Position numbers and translations under genes: made by a program. A DNA stretch of 35,542 nucleotides, from IMG/VR virus record IMGVR_UViG_3300019927_000007, positions 1-35,542 of that record; one strand, written 5' to 3'. Numbering within the stretch: the stretch's first letter is position 1; every line of letters starts with the position of its first letter. Of this stretch, positions 1-8,135 are shown piece after piece. Origin of the DNA: a virus. The notes below the pieces were generated by a model, which saw only the letters and a list, made by a program, of their open reading frames with translations, ran no database searches and was not told where the DNA came from.

Positions 1-247
1 GTTCTGTATCTCCCTCAGCTGGCAGGTCAATTTCTACGACGATTCTATCATTGTTAGCAGAAGTTTCAATGTCCACTAACTTTCCGAAAACCATTCCATT
101 CTCGGCAGTTCTTCTTTTAACCTCTTCAAATTGTTTGGAAAGGTTCTCCGCCCGTTTCATCGTCTGCAATTCAGCTTTTTCGTATTGTTCTTCGTCGTCA
201 ATCTGTACTTGATCGTCGGGGAGGCTTCGATCTGTTGATGTACTCAT
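1..247 (-). CDS. Hypothetical protein, 3' end outside the window
   Basis: The reading frame starts at an ATG at 247 and stays open to the window edge, so at least 82 residues are visible and the C-terminus is missing. The start overlaps the TGA of the upstream gene in an ATGA junction, which implies translational coupling. The N-terminal half is polar and predicted helical, with many Glu, Lys and Gln residues (QYEKAELQTMKRAENLSKQF) that could form a coiled coil. It is followed by a stretch that looks like beta structure (MVFGKLVDIE, DRIVVEIDLP). I do not recognise a family. It is the last visible gene of the leftward unit. Confidence 0.6.
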   Translation of the reverse strand, partial: MSTSTDRSLPDDQVQIDDEEQYEKAELQTMKRAENLSKQFEEVKRRTAENGMVFGKLVDIETSANNDRIVVEIDLPAEGDTE

Positions 248-657
248 TGTGCGAACTCTCGTAGATTGATGAGGCCAGCTTCACCGAGGCCAGAAACATC
301 TAATAACGCATCGTCGTCGGCTTGTTGAACATCAAGAACGGTACTATATCCTGCATCGTGAAGATTCTCAGCGGTAGTCTCTCCGATGTAATCTACCTCT
401 GTCCAGTCAAGATCCTCCGAGGAGAGCATATCTATGTCCGAATCTGGTTGATATTTGAACCAACCAGACTCAACCTGTTTATCGAACTCCGACCGACGCT
501 CGATTCGGTGGAAGTTCCCCGGTCGTCGTTCGGGATCATCACTTCGGAGCATGACCACTTCCTCATCAACGTAAAGGATCTGGTATTGATCGTCATTTCG
601 TTCAATTTGATACACCTGTCCAACTTCCGGTTCTATTTTATCGAGTTTTGTTGTCAT
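244..657 (-). CDS. Protein with C-terminal helix-hairpin-helix domain
   Basis: 137 residues from the ATG at 657, which overlaps the upstream TGA as ATGA; a longer GTG-started reading would lie wholly inside the upstream gene and is rejected. The last 50 or so residues (from DYIGETTAENLHDAGYSTV to DVSGLGEAGLINLREF) match a helix-hairpin-helix pair of the kind found in RadA N-termini and many archaeal proteins, with the diagnostic 'GETTAENL.DAGYSTV' and 'VSGLGEAGL' hairpins. This predicts sequence-independent DNA binding. The N-terminal part (GQVYQIERNDDQYQILYVDEE) looks like a small beta domain. A role in DNA replication or repair beside the downstream-encoded helicase is an inference. Confidence 0.7.
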   Translation of the reverse strand: MTTKLDKIEPEVGQVYQIERNDDQYQILYVDEEVVMLRSDDPERRPGNFHRIERRSEFDKQVESGWFKYQPDSDIDMLSSEDLDWTEVDYIGETTAENLHDAGYSTVLDVQQADDDALLDVSGLGEAGLINLREFAQ

Positions 658-971
658 AATTTTCCGGGTGGTGGGCACCCAGTATCGTTTTCCTGCATGA
701 ATTGTTTCGCCTCGACGGTGGCTTTCATCATTCCGGCTTCACCGGAACCGCAATTCCCCTGTACCAGATAGCTCTCTCCATCAAACGTTGTTGTGAACAG
801 CGCACGCCAATGTCCACGATCCGCTTGAAAGTCAGCGATAACTCTGTATGGAGAAGCTTTGTACTGCCATTTTAGGAACAACGGAGCGTTTATAAGTTGA
901 TGCCAACCGTCAGGAATCGGTTCTTCGTGTTCTCGTTTAGAGAGTGGACCCGGTGGCCGAAATGGATTCAT
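654..971 (-). CDS. Hypothetical protein, 105 aa
   Basis: Starts at the ATG at 971, three bases after the helicase stop codon, and ends in an ATGA overlap with the HhH gene. The protein has a Pro-rich N-terminus (NPFRPPGPLSKREHEEPIPDG) and a core of alternating hydrophobic residues with a Gly-rich turn (YLVQGNCGSGEAGMMKATVEA) that resembles a small alpha/beta fold. No family is recognised. The tight packing between a helicase and a DNA-binding protein suggests co-translation with them. Confidence 0.6.
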   Translation of the reverse strand: MNPFRPPGPLSKREHEEPIPDGWHQLINAPLFLKWQYKASPYRVIADFQADRGHWRALFTTTFDGESYLVQGNCGSGEAGMMKATVEAKQFMQENDTGCPPPGKL

Positions 972-974
972 TTA

Positions 975-2738
975 TCATCTCCACGGAGCGGCTTGCGGTA
1001 TTGCCCAATGACTCGGTGCATCCAACGTTAAGGCGTCAATGATGTACTGTGGCGGATCAACGCGATTCATTACCTCCTCGAACTTTTCGTCTATGACGTA
1101 GAAGCTCGCCGCCTCCGAAGGTTCAGGCCCTCGAACAGCACGACCCACCGCTTGAATAATGTCGATGGCCGCTTCTTCGTAATACCACGTCCATTCTTTT
1201 TCTTCATTCAACAGGTAGGACACCCGACTATCGCCAGCGAAAGCGAATGGAGCCTTGAGTAGTACTTGCCACCGACACCGATCACCGTGCAAGTCAACTC
1301 CCTCGGTCATTGTCGGGGACACCAGAATATCTTTATCGCTGTTTTGCCACGACTCGATTACAGAACTTGTTTCGAGTTCTTGTTTATCCATCATCACGTT
1401 GTCGCCAAGGGATTCAACCACACGTTCAGCCCTCGGATACGACACCGAATGGATCAACCCTTTCTCGCCTTTGTGATGGGACGCAATTTCTTCGATCTGG
1501 TCCATCGCCGCGTCCCAATTTTCATCTTCATCATCACCACTCATCGGTCCAACTATCGTGTTGGTATGAATCAGCCGGTGAGCAACTGGGAACGGAGTCG
1601 GCTTGCTAATGAACTTCGTATTTCCATCAAGCCCGATCCGATCAGCCCACCGTTGAATGTTACCACGGAAAGGGATCGTAGCCGACGTGATTAGCCGCCG
1701 GTACCCTCTCGACCACACAAAGTCACCGAGGAAGTCGTCAACCCACACCGGCTTCAACTCGATGGATTTCGTTGTCCGATCAGTACCGGGAACACCAACC
1801 TTCTTGATGTTAACGACCCACCCATCACCTTGCTTGACAGACTTAGCGCAGTACTCTATCTTTCGCTTGACGTTTTTGCAGGACTCAACCTCAGACTGTC
1901 GCTGTTCGATGTTTTCATACTGTTCGATGAAGTCTGTGATTTTTCGATGGAGCTGTTCAACGATGTCTTCAACGTCTTCATATCGGTCATCATCCCACGA
2001 CACACTTTGACCAGCCGATCCGTACACCTCCTTTGGCAACGTCCACGGTGACAACGTGAAGCCAGCGAACATACTCGCCGCTTGCCCTTCCGAATTATGG
2101 CCTTCGTCAACGATCACAAGGTCACGATCACCGAAGGACAGCCGACCGTTTTCATCCTCTTTCGGGATGTAGTTATCAACGATCTGCATGGCGAAGGTGA
2201 TCGCCGTTAGGTTTTCGTCACACGCTCCCATCTTTTCACGCCAATAGGTGCATTGAGGCTGATTTCGACAGGAATCATCGGGATCAGCACGAACCGAGCA
2301 ACTACTACAATCGCTACCGGTGACTCCACAGGTGTAATCACCGCGCCCTTTGAGCATTTTGACGTACTCACGGAGGTCTTCGTCTTCTGCAAGCTGGTTT
2401 CGAAGACTCTTTTGTGGCGTGGTATAGAATGACTTGCCGGTTTTCAGTCCCTCTATATTGACTCCGAAGTGTTGTTCGATGTCGCGGCTGTTTTGGTAAA
2501 GGTGAGTGATAACCCGACCAACAGCCACGTTTACCGGAGATTTACCGATGCCGGTCGGCCCTTCAATGATGACGTTACGGTAGCCATCAATGAACATAGC
2601 TTCAAGTGTTTCGTATAGGATCTCGTCTTGGTGATCTCGGTATCCCGGAAAAGGGAAGTAGAAATCAGCCAAATCTCGCAAGTAGTTATCAAACTGTTCG
2701 TAGTCTTCGTGGTGTGGTTCGTCTAATTGTATGCTCAT
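975..2738 (-). CDS. XPD/DinG-family iron-sulphur DNA helicase
   Basis: 587 residues from the ATG at 2738, chosen because it forms an ATGA overlap with the stop of the small zinc protein upstream; the GTG at 2795 would lie inside that gene. Superfamily 2 motifs are clear: Walker A EGPTGIGKS (residues 59-67), a DEGH box (211-214; DEAH-like) and a motif VI QAVGRAVRG near residue 540. Between motifs I and II lies a Cys cluster (C137, C144, C147, C157, C163, C173) matching the 4Fe-4S domain of XPD, FancJ and DinG. These enzymes unwind DNA 5' to 3' using ATP. In a virus it may serve replication, recombination or R-loop removal; the substrate is not shown by the sequence. Confidence 0.9.
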   Translation of the reverse strand: MSIQLDEPHHEDYEQFDNYLRDLADFYFPFPGYRDHQDEILYETLEAMFIDGYRNVIIEGPTGIGKSPVNVAVGRVITHLYQNSRDIEQHFGVNIEGLKTGKSFYTTPQKSLRNQLAEDEDLREYVKMLKGRGDYTCGVTGSDCSSCSVRADPDDSCRNQPQCTYWREKMGACDENLTAITFAMQIVDNYIPKEDENGRLSFGDRDLVIVDEGHNSEGQAASMFAGFTLSPWTLPKEVYGSAGQSVSWDDDRYEDVEDIVEQLHRKITDFIEQYENIEQRQSEVESCKNVKRKIEYCAKSVKQGDGWVVNIKKVGVPGTDRTTKSIELKPVWVDDFLGDFVWSRGYRRLITSATIPFRGNIQRWADRIGLDGNTKFISKPTPFPVAHRLIHTNTIVGPMSGDDEDENWDAAMDQIEEIASHHKGEKGLIHSVSYPRAERVVESLGDNVMMDKQELETSSVIESWQNSDKDILVSPTMTEGVDLHGDRCRWQVLLKAPFAFAGDSRVSYLLNEEKEWTWYYEEAAIDIIQAVGRAVRGPEPSEAASFYVIDEKFEEVMNRVDPPQYIIDALTLDAPSHWAIPQAAPWR

Positions 2739-2860
2739 GAATGGTGTTTTTCTTTGTGTTGTGGGTAGTGCATCTCCCGACCTTTCGGGGTACACCAGTC
2801 ACAACCCTCAACTGGACAGCGAGCCATGCCGTTATCATACTCCAATTCGGAGCGTGTCAT
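2735..2860 (-). CDS. Zinc-binding microprotein, 41 aa
   Basis: A short frame (ATG at 2858-2860, TGA at 2735-2737) encodes 41 residues with the pattern MARCPVEGCDWCTPKGREMHYPQHKEKHH. CPVEGCDWC and the His-rich tail (H31, H35, H39, H40) could form a C2H2- or CCHH-type zinc site; the 'CPVxGC' start is common in haloarchaeal mini zinc fingers. Its stop overlaps the helicase start (ATGA), and it begins four bases after the previous zinc protein. Function unknown; a nucleic-acid-binding or adaptor role is inference. Confidence 0.7.
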   Translation of the reverse strand: MTRSELEYDNGMARCPVEGCDWCTPKGREMHYPQHKEKHHS

Positions 2861-2864
2861 GCGA

Positions 2865-3008
2865 TCATTCTAATTTCTCTAATTCACTTGTTCGATAGTC
2901 GTACCGTACATCACCGTGGACCGGACACCGCATCTGAAGAATGTTGTTTGAACGCGATCCTTCGCCTTCTTTTCCACAACCCGGAACCGGGCAAGATACT
3001 CTCGCCAT
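2865..3008 (-). CDS. Zinc-binding microprotein, 47 aa
   Basis: Starts at the ATG at 3008 and ends in a TGA at 2865. The motif CPVPGCGKEGEG followed 18 residues later by CPVHGDVRYDY gives three Cys plus one His (CPVPGC...CPVH), a plausible single zinc knuckle. A longer reading from further upstream (start near 3101) is possible but would run through the 52-nt spacer and overlap the small membrane protein gene, so I prefer the internal start. It is a sister in style to the 41-aa protein directly downstream (both have an M-A-R-x-C-P-V core), possibly an old duplication. Confidence 0.65.
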   Translation of the reverse strand: MARVSCPVPGCGKEGEGSRSNNILQMRCPVHGDVRYDYRTSELEKLE

Positions 3009-3060
3009 GCTAATTATGAGGCTAAAACAGCGGTGCCTCGTACTGAAAAGTGGTTGATGA

Positions 3061-3237
3061 CTACCCGTATTGCCACGCCGGGTCGCCGTTACCGACGACA
3101 ATCATGGCAATTGGAAGAATAACGTAGCAGTCAATCAACAAAATTCGCACGTCGTGAGGGAGGGGAAGCGCCAACAGGGGACCACAGACGACACCGATAA
3201 TCAACCAAACACGGGCTTCAGCGAGCGTTAACTGCAC
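3061..3237 (-). CDS. Small membrane protein, 58 aa (GTG start)
   Basis: A GTG-started frame gives 58 residues with two hydrophobic segments: residues about 10-28 (VWLIIGVVCGPLLALPLP) and 31-48 (RILLIDCYVILPIAMIVV), separated by the short polar turn HD. The termini are short and polar. It overlaps the end of the upstream 42-aa frame by 20 nt. Two-span proteins of this size in viruses include holin-like and superinfection-exclusion proteins, but nothing here identifies its role. The start codon is uncertain. Confidence 0.5.
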   Translation of the reverse strand: MQLTLAEARVWLIIGVVCGPLLALPLPHDVRILLIDCYVILPIAMIVVGNGDPAWQYG

Positions 3238-3346
3238 CTGACACCGCCATCATTTGCTTGCTCATCCAAGCCCGTTTGTTTACTTCCGAGATACACCCTG
3301 TATAGCTTCCATGTCGGTCATCAACTTCACGGTCTTCGTAGTTCAT
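3218..3346 (-). CDS. Hypothetical microprotein, 42 aa
   Basis: The ATG at 3344-3346 overlaps the TAA of the upstream gene as TAATG, the usual coupling signal in this unit, and the frame ends with TGA at 3218. The product (MNYEDREVDDRHGSYTGC...) is polar with a basic second half containing KRAWMSKQMM. No family recognised. Support is positional (perfect stop/start coupling) rather than homology. Confidence 0.5.
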   Translation of the reverse strand: MNYEDREVDDRHGSYTGCISEVNKRAWMSKQMMAVSGAVNAR

Positions 3347-4086
3347 TACAGCTCACCAAGATTTTCGTTGAGTGACTGTTCCGTTTCGGACGGGATCGGG
3401 GCACTCACAGCCGCACTCTTGATGTGGTTGATCTTACCGAAGAACAGTTTGAGAGCGTCTTCGTATAGAAGCTCCACAAAGTGTTGATGGTCACCTTCAT
3501 GCGCTTCAACCTTCATCGCTTCAGCAACCGAAAGACCGTTTCCTGTTGCTTGCACCCCGTACTTCTCTCGGGCATCAACGACACTCATCTCGTTGTAAAT
3601 CCGGTAGATGTTTCGAACACGCTCCGAATCAAGTTCCATCACTTCCTCGAACTGATCTTGGTCACCGAACATGATGACACCTTCAACGTCAGGGAAGTAC
3701 ATCACCAGTCGTGCCAACTCCGACACACCGCAATGGCAAAAGGGAGAGAACTTCATCTCTTCCGCGAACTCCTCGGTCACATCGAAGGCTTCACGAATGT
3801 CGTGTTTGGAGTCAGAGTGACTGTGATTCAGACCGCACACCGAACACTCGAAACCACTCACGTTGTACTTTCGGGTGATTGCTTTCGCCTCATCTAAGGC
3901 ACCAGCAAGGCCCGGAGCCTGATCTTCGAGATGTTCCATCTCCGCTTCAAGAACATCCCAGTCCATGTCCGGCTTTTCTTCGTGGTCACCAAGCGACCAC
4001 TTTTTCACCGAGAACGGCTCGGTATCATCATCGTTATTATCCTGTGCTGTACTCTCGTCGTCGGAAAGGAAATCGTAGCCTAACAT
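3346..4086 (-). CDS. Hypothetical acidic protein with Cys/His cluster, 246 aa
   Basis: I start it at the ATG at 4086, preceded by GGTGTAGG about five bases upstream; a GTG at 4110 would add eight residues reaching towards the tRNA-like element. The first 45 residues are extremely acidic and probably disordered. A Cys/His cluster follows (FECSVCGLNHSHSDSKHD, then FCHCGVSE about 50 residues later), suggesting a zinc site. The C-terminal half is helical (DSERVRNIYRIYNEM; HFVELLYEDALKLFFGKI). No family recognised. A tRNA-like minihelix lies 36 nt upstream of the start. Confidence 0.6.
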   Translation of the reverse strand: MLGYDFLSDDESTAQDNNDDDTEPFSVKKWSLGDHEEKPDMDWDVLEAEMEHLEDQAPGLAGALDEAKAITRKYNVSGFECSVCGLNHSHSDSKHDIREAFDVTEEFAEEMKFSPFCHCGVSELARLVMYFPDVEGVIMFGDQDQFEEVMELDSERVRNIYRIYNEMSVVDAREKYGVQATGNGLSVAEAMKVEAHEGDHQHFVELLYEDALKLFFGKINHIKSAAVSAPIPSETEQSLNENLGEL

Positions 4087-4122
4087 TTTCCTACACCAAT
4101 CGGGTCGCACTTCACCCGAACG

Positions 4123-4160
4123 CCCTTCCCCGGAGTCGAACCGGGGGTCGCCACTAAGGG
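4123..4160 (-). ncRNA. tRNA-like minihelix 1 (acceptor plus T-arm only)
   Basis: On the minus strand, CCCTT (4160-4156) pairs with AAGGG (4127-4123) and is stacked without a gap on the T-stem CCCCGG/CCGGGG (4146-4141 with 4133-4128), giving an 11-bp helix. The loop is TTCGACT, the canonical T-loop. Only nine nucleotides (AGTGGCGAC) replace the D and anticodon arms. It begins five bases after the stop codon of the upstream gene (4166) and ends 36 nt before the next start (4086). No CCA is encoded. A full tRNA is ruled out because no 5' acceptor strand exists at tRNA distance. Confidence 0.75.
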
Positions 4161-4165
4161 TCTAC

Positions 4166-4855
4166 CTACGTCGGAACTTCAGCGGCCCACATCACTCGCG
4201 TCAGGAAATCCATCTCGTTTTTCGTCATTCGGTACGCCTCACCGTCGATCTCTAATGAATGGCGACTCTCATAGTTATCATCGAACTCCACATTGTACGC
4301 CGAGTCACCGGCATCAGGACTGATTACCGAACCTGAAAGCGACCGGCTGGTTGTATGAGGATGACGGAACTCACAATTCCATGTCACCAACAGTTCATCG
4401 TTGAATAGCCATCCGTTGTCAGTTAGTTCAAGGATACCCTCCTCGATGTATCGCGAGAACGGCGGCATTTCTGCAAGGTACCGAGCCACGATCATCCGAA
4501 CTCGGTTATCCATCATATCATCCCGAAGGTCGATTAACGGCGCAACGTAATCATCGTCGTTGCACTCATACACTTCGAGGAGGTTATCAATTAATCGGGG
4601 CTTCACGTCAGGACCGAGGTGAATTGGTTGTGCCCCCTCTATTTCAATCGTGTATTCTGTTGCCTGTTGGTTCGGAATGATAGTCACTTGTGGGTCAGAG
4701 CCAACTTTAACGATCTCGTCGCCCTCCTTCAGAAGCCCCCACAAGTCATGATCGAACAGAAGTCTGTTTTGTCTCGACAACGGAACGCTCTCAACCATTC
4801 CATCATCGTGCTGTACTACTATGTTCGCCGGAGTTCGTCGTTTGACTGTTGGCAT
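4166..4855 (-). CDS. Hypothetical protein, possible rIIB-like partner
   Basis: 229 residues from the ATG at 4855, which overlaps the stop of the GHKL ATPase gene as TAATG; the longer frame starting 18 bases upstream lies inside that gene. The protein has a beta-rich N-terminal half (TPANIVVQHDDGMVESVPLS; DPQVTIIPNQQATEYTIEI) and a C-terminal segment EEGILELTDNGWLFNDELL that loosely recalls the 'dG.llaYK' region of phage rIIB proteins. Its coupling directly behind an rIIA-like gene makes rIIB the natural guess, since rIIA and rIIB are adjacent in T4, but sequence support is weak. Confidence 0.4.
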   Translation of the reverse strand: MPTVKRRTPANIVVQHDDGMVESVPLSRQNRLLFDHDLWGLLKEGDEIVKVGSDPQVTIIPNQQATEYTIEIEGAQPIHLGPDVKPRLIDNLLEVYECNDDDYVAPLIDLRDDMMDNRVRMIVARYLAEMPPFSRYIEEGILELTDNGWLFNDELLVTWNCEFRHPHTTSRSLSGSVISPDAGDSAYNVEFDDNYESRHSLEIDGEAYRMTKNEMDFLTRVMWAAEVPT

Positions 4856-7731
4856 TATTTTTGACCATCCCAACTGTATTGTGATGGGTCAACTCGCTCG
4901 TGAAGCGGTTCTTCGTCACTATCGTCGCAATCTGTGGACTGACACACCGACATGAGAGTACCACGAACTTCGTCCTCATCCATATCGGAGAAGTCAATGT
5001 TAAGATCGTGAAGGGAGAGGAGCAACTGTTTGAGATGTCCCTTGTATCCCTTGTTGTACGACAGGCTGTCGATTATTTTGTACATCTCGGAATCATCGTC
5101 CCAGTTTGGCGTGTCGATAAGTCGCTGGTAATAGGACTCGCTATTTTTCAATCGGTAACTGTTCAAGCCCCAATTAAACCGACCTTGATACTTGAACGCG
5201 AATATATTCTTACGATTAGTGTACGACGATCCAATTGCGTACTTTAATCGGTGGTATGTTTTTCGTTCACACACAGCCCACAGCACATCAGAATTATTAT
5301 CTGAAGTAGTTACTTGATCCTGAAGATCCTCCGTGAAGTACTCCCGCATCGTTTCACGGTCGTCGGTGATAATTTTCTTGCCCTTGATGTCGTCAACCAT
5401 AGCTATGATGGTCTGTCGATCATCATTCTTCAATTCTCGGAATGTCATTCCACCGTCTTCGGTGGCTAACACCGTACTGTATGAGTGTTCCTTGAAGCCT
5501 TCAGGTGTCCACACATTCTCACAGTCGATCAGCGCCTCAAACTCCTCGTTGGTACAAGAAGCGATGGCGGCGTAGTCAGCAAAGAAGTAATTGTCCGAGA
5601 TATTCCTATCAACGGAACGTGGGAACAGAACCAAATCACTTCGTGAGAGAAGTCCCGATCCACCTTTCGAGAATTTTTCTTGTAGCTTCTCGATGGTGTA
5701 TCGACAGTCTATCGAATGACTATCATCAGTACGTATTTTGAGAACGTGTTCAGGTAGTTTATCCGCCTTACCAGAAGAACTTGGTGACGTTCCCTTACTC
5801 AACTTGTTTTTGTCGTTGATCTTGGATGGAATATCCCATTCATCATTCTCGTTATCAGATTCACGGTATGGAACTTCTTTGAGCTTCTTGAAGCCGTACA
5901 GATCACCGTATTTGCTGTACTTACTAACACCACTAACAACGACTACCTCGGAGTTGTCGTGTGTGTTCCAGAGAACTTTGGCGCGATCTTTGAACTTGCC
6001 ACCAGTCGAAGCGGCCATGTAAACGTTCGAGCCACCCGTATCGGCAAGCAGATCACCGAGCTTTTTCTCGGTTCGGCCACTCTTTGTAGATACATTGTAG
6101 CCATCTTGGGGGGCATGGGAGAACTCATTAAAGAGGCCCTGAATCTTCTGGTACACCGGAGGTATATCGTAACTTCCGATCACATCATCTTGAACAGGCT
6201 TGTCATCGGTGTGTTCTTTAATCATATTACACCGATTCTTCCATTGTTTGATGGTTATCTCCTCATCGTAAGTTCGGAACTCATTATCTTTTGACTGAAT
6301 GAACTTGGTAAACCGTTCCAGATTTGTAAACACCCTCCGAGGCCCTTGTTTTCGGAGAACTTTTCGGAACGTCGTCCACTTGTCGGGGTGATCTTGTGGG
6401 GCACTAAGAACGTCTTCCGGGCCTTCGATTTCATCGAGAAAGGACGCCGCCACTTTGAGTTCTTCATCTTTCACAACCTCTTTGATGTGAGTGAAGAACC
6501 GCTTGTTGGCTGTATCTCGCTGAAGCCGGTCACGGTCAGCGGTCGGTTGTGGCAAGGGAACGTCGTCTTCGTGGAGGGAATCGACGTTTTCCTGTTTCAT
6601 GCCACGGTGTGGACCCTTGACGATAAGCCCTTGCTCGTTGTGAATCTGCACCACAACATTCCAGAGTGACCGGATACTAACTCTCGTATTCCGGTCGATG
6701 GGCATACTGACGAGGAAACAATCCGGGCTGTTGTACCCAGTATCCACGTTCGGACCAGCAACAACGGTGTACTCGCCGGGCCGATCAACAACAATCGGCG
6801 GATTGTTGTACATCTCGGCCAGATTTTGACCACCGTATTCCTCCTCAACGATAGTTTCACCGTTCTTGTACTCTTTGTAGAGGAGGGGAACACGGAGTCC
6901 CTGACTGTACTCAGCGATCCAGTCAGAGAACTTGTTCAGTTTGAAACCACCATCATCATTTTCGAGAACCGGAATCTCGAACCGAGTACCCCGGAAGTCG
7001 TCGGGAACGGTGTTCGGGATCTCCTCGACACCGGAGAGATCAGTTAGGAACGCAATTCCATCACGGTCAATGTCCGGTGCGTCGGGCTTTCTCGTTCGAG
7101 TCCAGCCACTTATATCGCCTTCTTGACCGGCGGCGTTCACGAAGGTCAGGGCACCGACACCCATTTTGCCACCGGTATCAGCATCGTAGGAAACGCCGGA
7201 CTTGCCGGTTACGTTGAACGCCTTGTCCAACTCGTGGGCAGTCATACCGATGCCGGGATCTTCGTAAACGAGCTGTCGGTCGTCTCTATACAAGCTCACT
7301 TCGATGGTCGGATCGTAGCCAATACTCCGAGCCGCGTCCATCACTTCATCGAGGGGACGGGGGAGTTCGATAACCCGGCCAGAATCGAGCATTACGTCTC
7401 GCGTTAGCCATTCTGCGCCGTAATCCGGGTGATGGGTCAGAAGGAGCTTTGCCGCCCTGATACACGCCGTTTCAGCGTTTTGATTGTACTCTCGGGGAAG
7501 GGCCTTGTTACTACTGTAGATCAGGTCGGCAAGGTATTCGTGAATCGCGTCTTCAGCGATCTCACGTTCACTCTTACCGGTCGAACCTGTTTCTTTTGCC
7601 AAGGCTCCCTCGTGATTGAGGTCGAGGTCGTCTTTTTCAACCCGAGTAGACGACGACGTGATCTTATCGAAATCTTTCGTCGTCGGAACCGATGCGCCGC
7701 TCTGCTGTCGTTGGGTGTCCTGTTGGGACAT
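4855..7731 (-). CDS. rIIA-like GHKL-family ATPase, 958 aa
   Basis: The N-terminal domain carries the Bergerat (GHKL) ATP-binding fold: N-box ALPREYNQNAETA (residues 78-90, with E81 and N85), G1 box EDPGIGM (157-163), and G2 box GGKMGVGALT (187-196). The preceding 'SSNKALPREYNQNA' closely resembles the N-box of phage rIIA-type proteins. T4 rIIA (about 725 aa) is a membrane-associated protein required against the lambda Rex exclusion system; this protein is longer. The C-terminal two thirds is unrecognised, polar and acidic. Start at the ATG at 7731, 26 nt after tRNA-like minihelix 2. Inference: an early protein that counteracts a host defence or affects lysis timing. Confidence 0.75.
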   Translation of the reverse strand: MSQQDTQRQQSGASVPTTKDFDKITSSSTRVEKDDLDLNHEGALAKETGSTGKSEREIAEDAIHEYLADLIYSSNKALPREYNQNAETACIRAAKLLLTHHPDYGAEWLTRDVMLDSGRVIELPRPLDEVMDAARSIGYDPTIEVSLYRDDRQLVYEDPGIGMTAHELDKAFNVTGKSGVSYDADTGGKMGVGALTFVNAAGQEGDISGWTRTRKPDAPDIDRDGIAFLTDLSGVEEIPNTVPDDFRGTRFEIPVLENDDGGFKLNKFSDWIAEYSQGLRVPLLYKEYKNGETIVEEEYGGQNLAEMYNNPPIVVDRPGEYTVVAGPNVDTGYNSPDCFLVSMPIDRNTRVSIRSLWNVVVQIHNEQGLIVKGPHRGMKQENVDSLHEDDVPLPQPTADRDRLQRDTANKRFFTHIKEVVKDEELKVAASFLDEIEGPEDVLSAPQDHPDKWTTFRKVLRKQGPRRVFTNLERFTKFIQSKDNEFRTYDEEITIKQWKNRCNMIKEHTDDKPVQDDVIGSYDIPPVYQKIQGLFNEFSHAPQDGYNVSTKSGRTEKKLGDLLADTGGSNVYMAASTGGKFKDRAKVLWNTHDNSEVVVVSGVSKYSKYGDLYGFKKLKEVPYRESDNENDEWDIPSKINDKNKLSKGTSPSSSGKADKLPEHVLKIRTDDSHSIDCRYTIEKLQEKFSKGGSGLLSRSDLVLFPRSVDRNISDNYFFADYAAIASCTNEEFEALIDCENVWTPEGFKEHSYSTVLATEDGGMTFRELKNDDRQTIIAMVDDIKGKKIITDDRETMREYFTEDLQDQVTTSDNNSDVLWAVCERKTYHRLKYAIGSSYTNRKNIFAFKYQGRFNWGLNSYRLKNSESYYQRLIDTPNWDDDSEMYKIIDSLSYNKGYKGHLKQLLLSLHDLNIDFSDMDEDEVRGTLMSVCQSTDCDDSDEEPLHERVDPSQYSWDGQK

Positions 7732-7757
7732 AATAGCTTCCCCTCACCGTGGGGATG

Positions 7758-7795
7758 CCGCGCCAAGGAGTCGAACCCTGAAAAACCAGTCGCGG
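7758..7795 (-). ncRNA. tRNA-like minihelix 2
   Basis: CCGCG (7795-7791) pairs with CGCGG (7762-7758). The T-stem CAGGG/CCTTG (7780-7776 with 7768-7764, one G-U pair) caps it with loop TTCGACT. A single unpaired G (7763) lies between the stems on the 3' side. The linker is only ten nucleotides (ACTGGTTTTT), so D and anticodon arms are absent. The element starts two bases after the TAA (7797-7799) of the upstream gene and ends 26 nt before the rIIA-like start. Confidence 0.7.
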
Positions 7796-7796
7796 T

Positions 7797-8135
7797 TTAA
7801 ATCATCTCAGTCTTACCGTTCCGAACACGTTCTCGCAAGGACTCGATCTGCGTTTGAGTCCATCTGTTGGATTTTATCGCCGTCATTTCATCCAACTCAA
7901 CTGGGTACGCTGTTAACACATTCCCGTTCGACACGTCCACCGGAACCCGAAACGTCACACCACAGACCGAGTAGATAATGGCCTTTACATTATCTTCGTC
8001 GTCCTCGGTGCGTTCGCCATGCAAGATGGCATCTGAAATAATTTCCCGCTCGATGCACCGTTGTTTGTTGTCGTAATGTAGTCGTTGTCGAACATGGTCA
8101 CTTAGATCGAATGTCTGTTTCTGTTGGAGGGACAT
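7797..8135 (-). CDS. Small protein, weak DUF4258/RelE-like resemblance
   Basis: 112 residues, ATG at 8135. The order 'L(S)DHVRQRL..., R-E-I-I-S-DAILHGER, ..., VTFRVPVDVSNGNVLTAYPVE' follows the plan of DUF4258/RelE-superfamily small proteins (an N-terminal 'HvxxR' helix, a middle 'Is..v..vi..Ge' helix, then two strands ending 'ivTvy'). I did not find enough identity to call it firmly, and no antitoxin-like neighbour is coupled to it. It follows a 152-nt leader that shares a sequence element with the late-gene leader at 15.4 kb, so it may be separately expressed. It is directly followed by tRNA-like minihelix 2. Confidence 0.45.
   Translation of the reverse strand: MSLQQKQTFDLSDHVRQRLHYDNKQRCIEREIISDAILHGERTEDDEDNVKAIIYSVCGVTFRVPVDVSNGNVLTAYPVELDEMTAIKSNRWTQTQIESLRERVRNGKTEMI

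Noticed and set aside
7797-8135. Toxin-antitoxin module
   Set aside because: The 112-aa protein only loosely resembles DUF4258/RelE proteins and no antitoxin-like gene is coupled to it.
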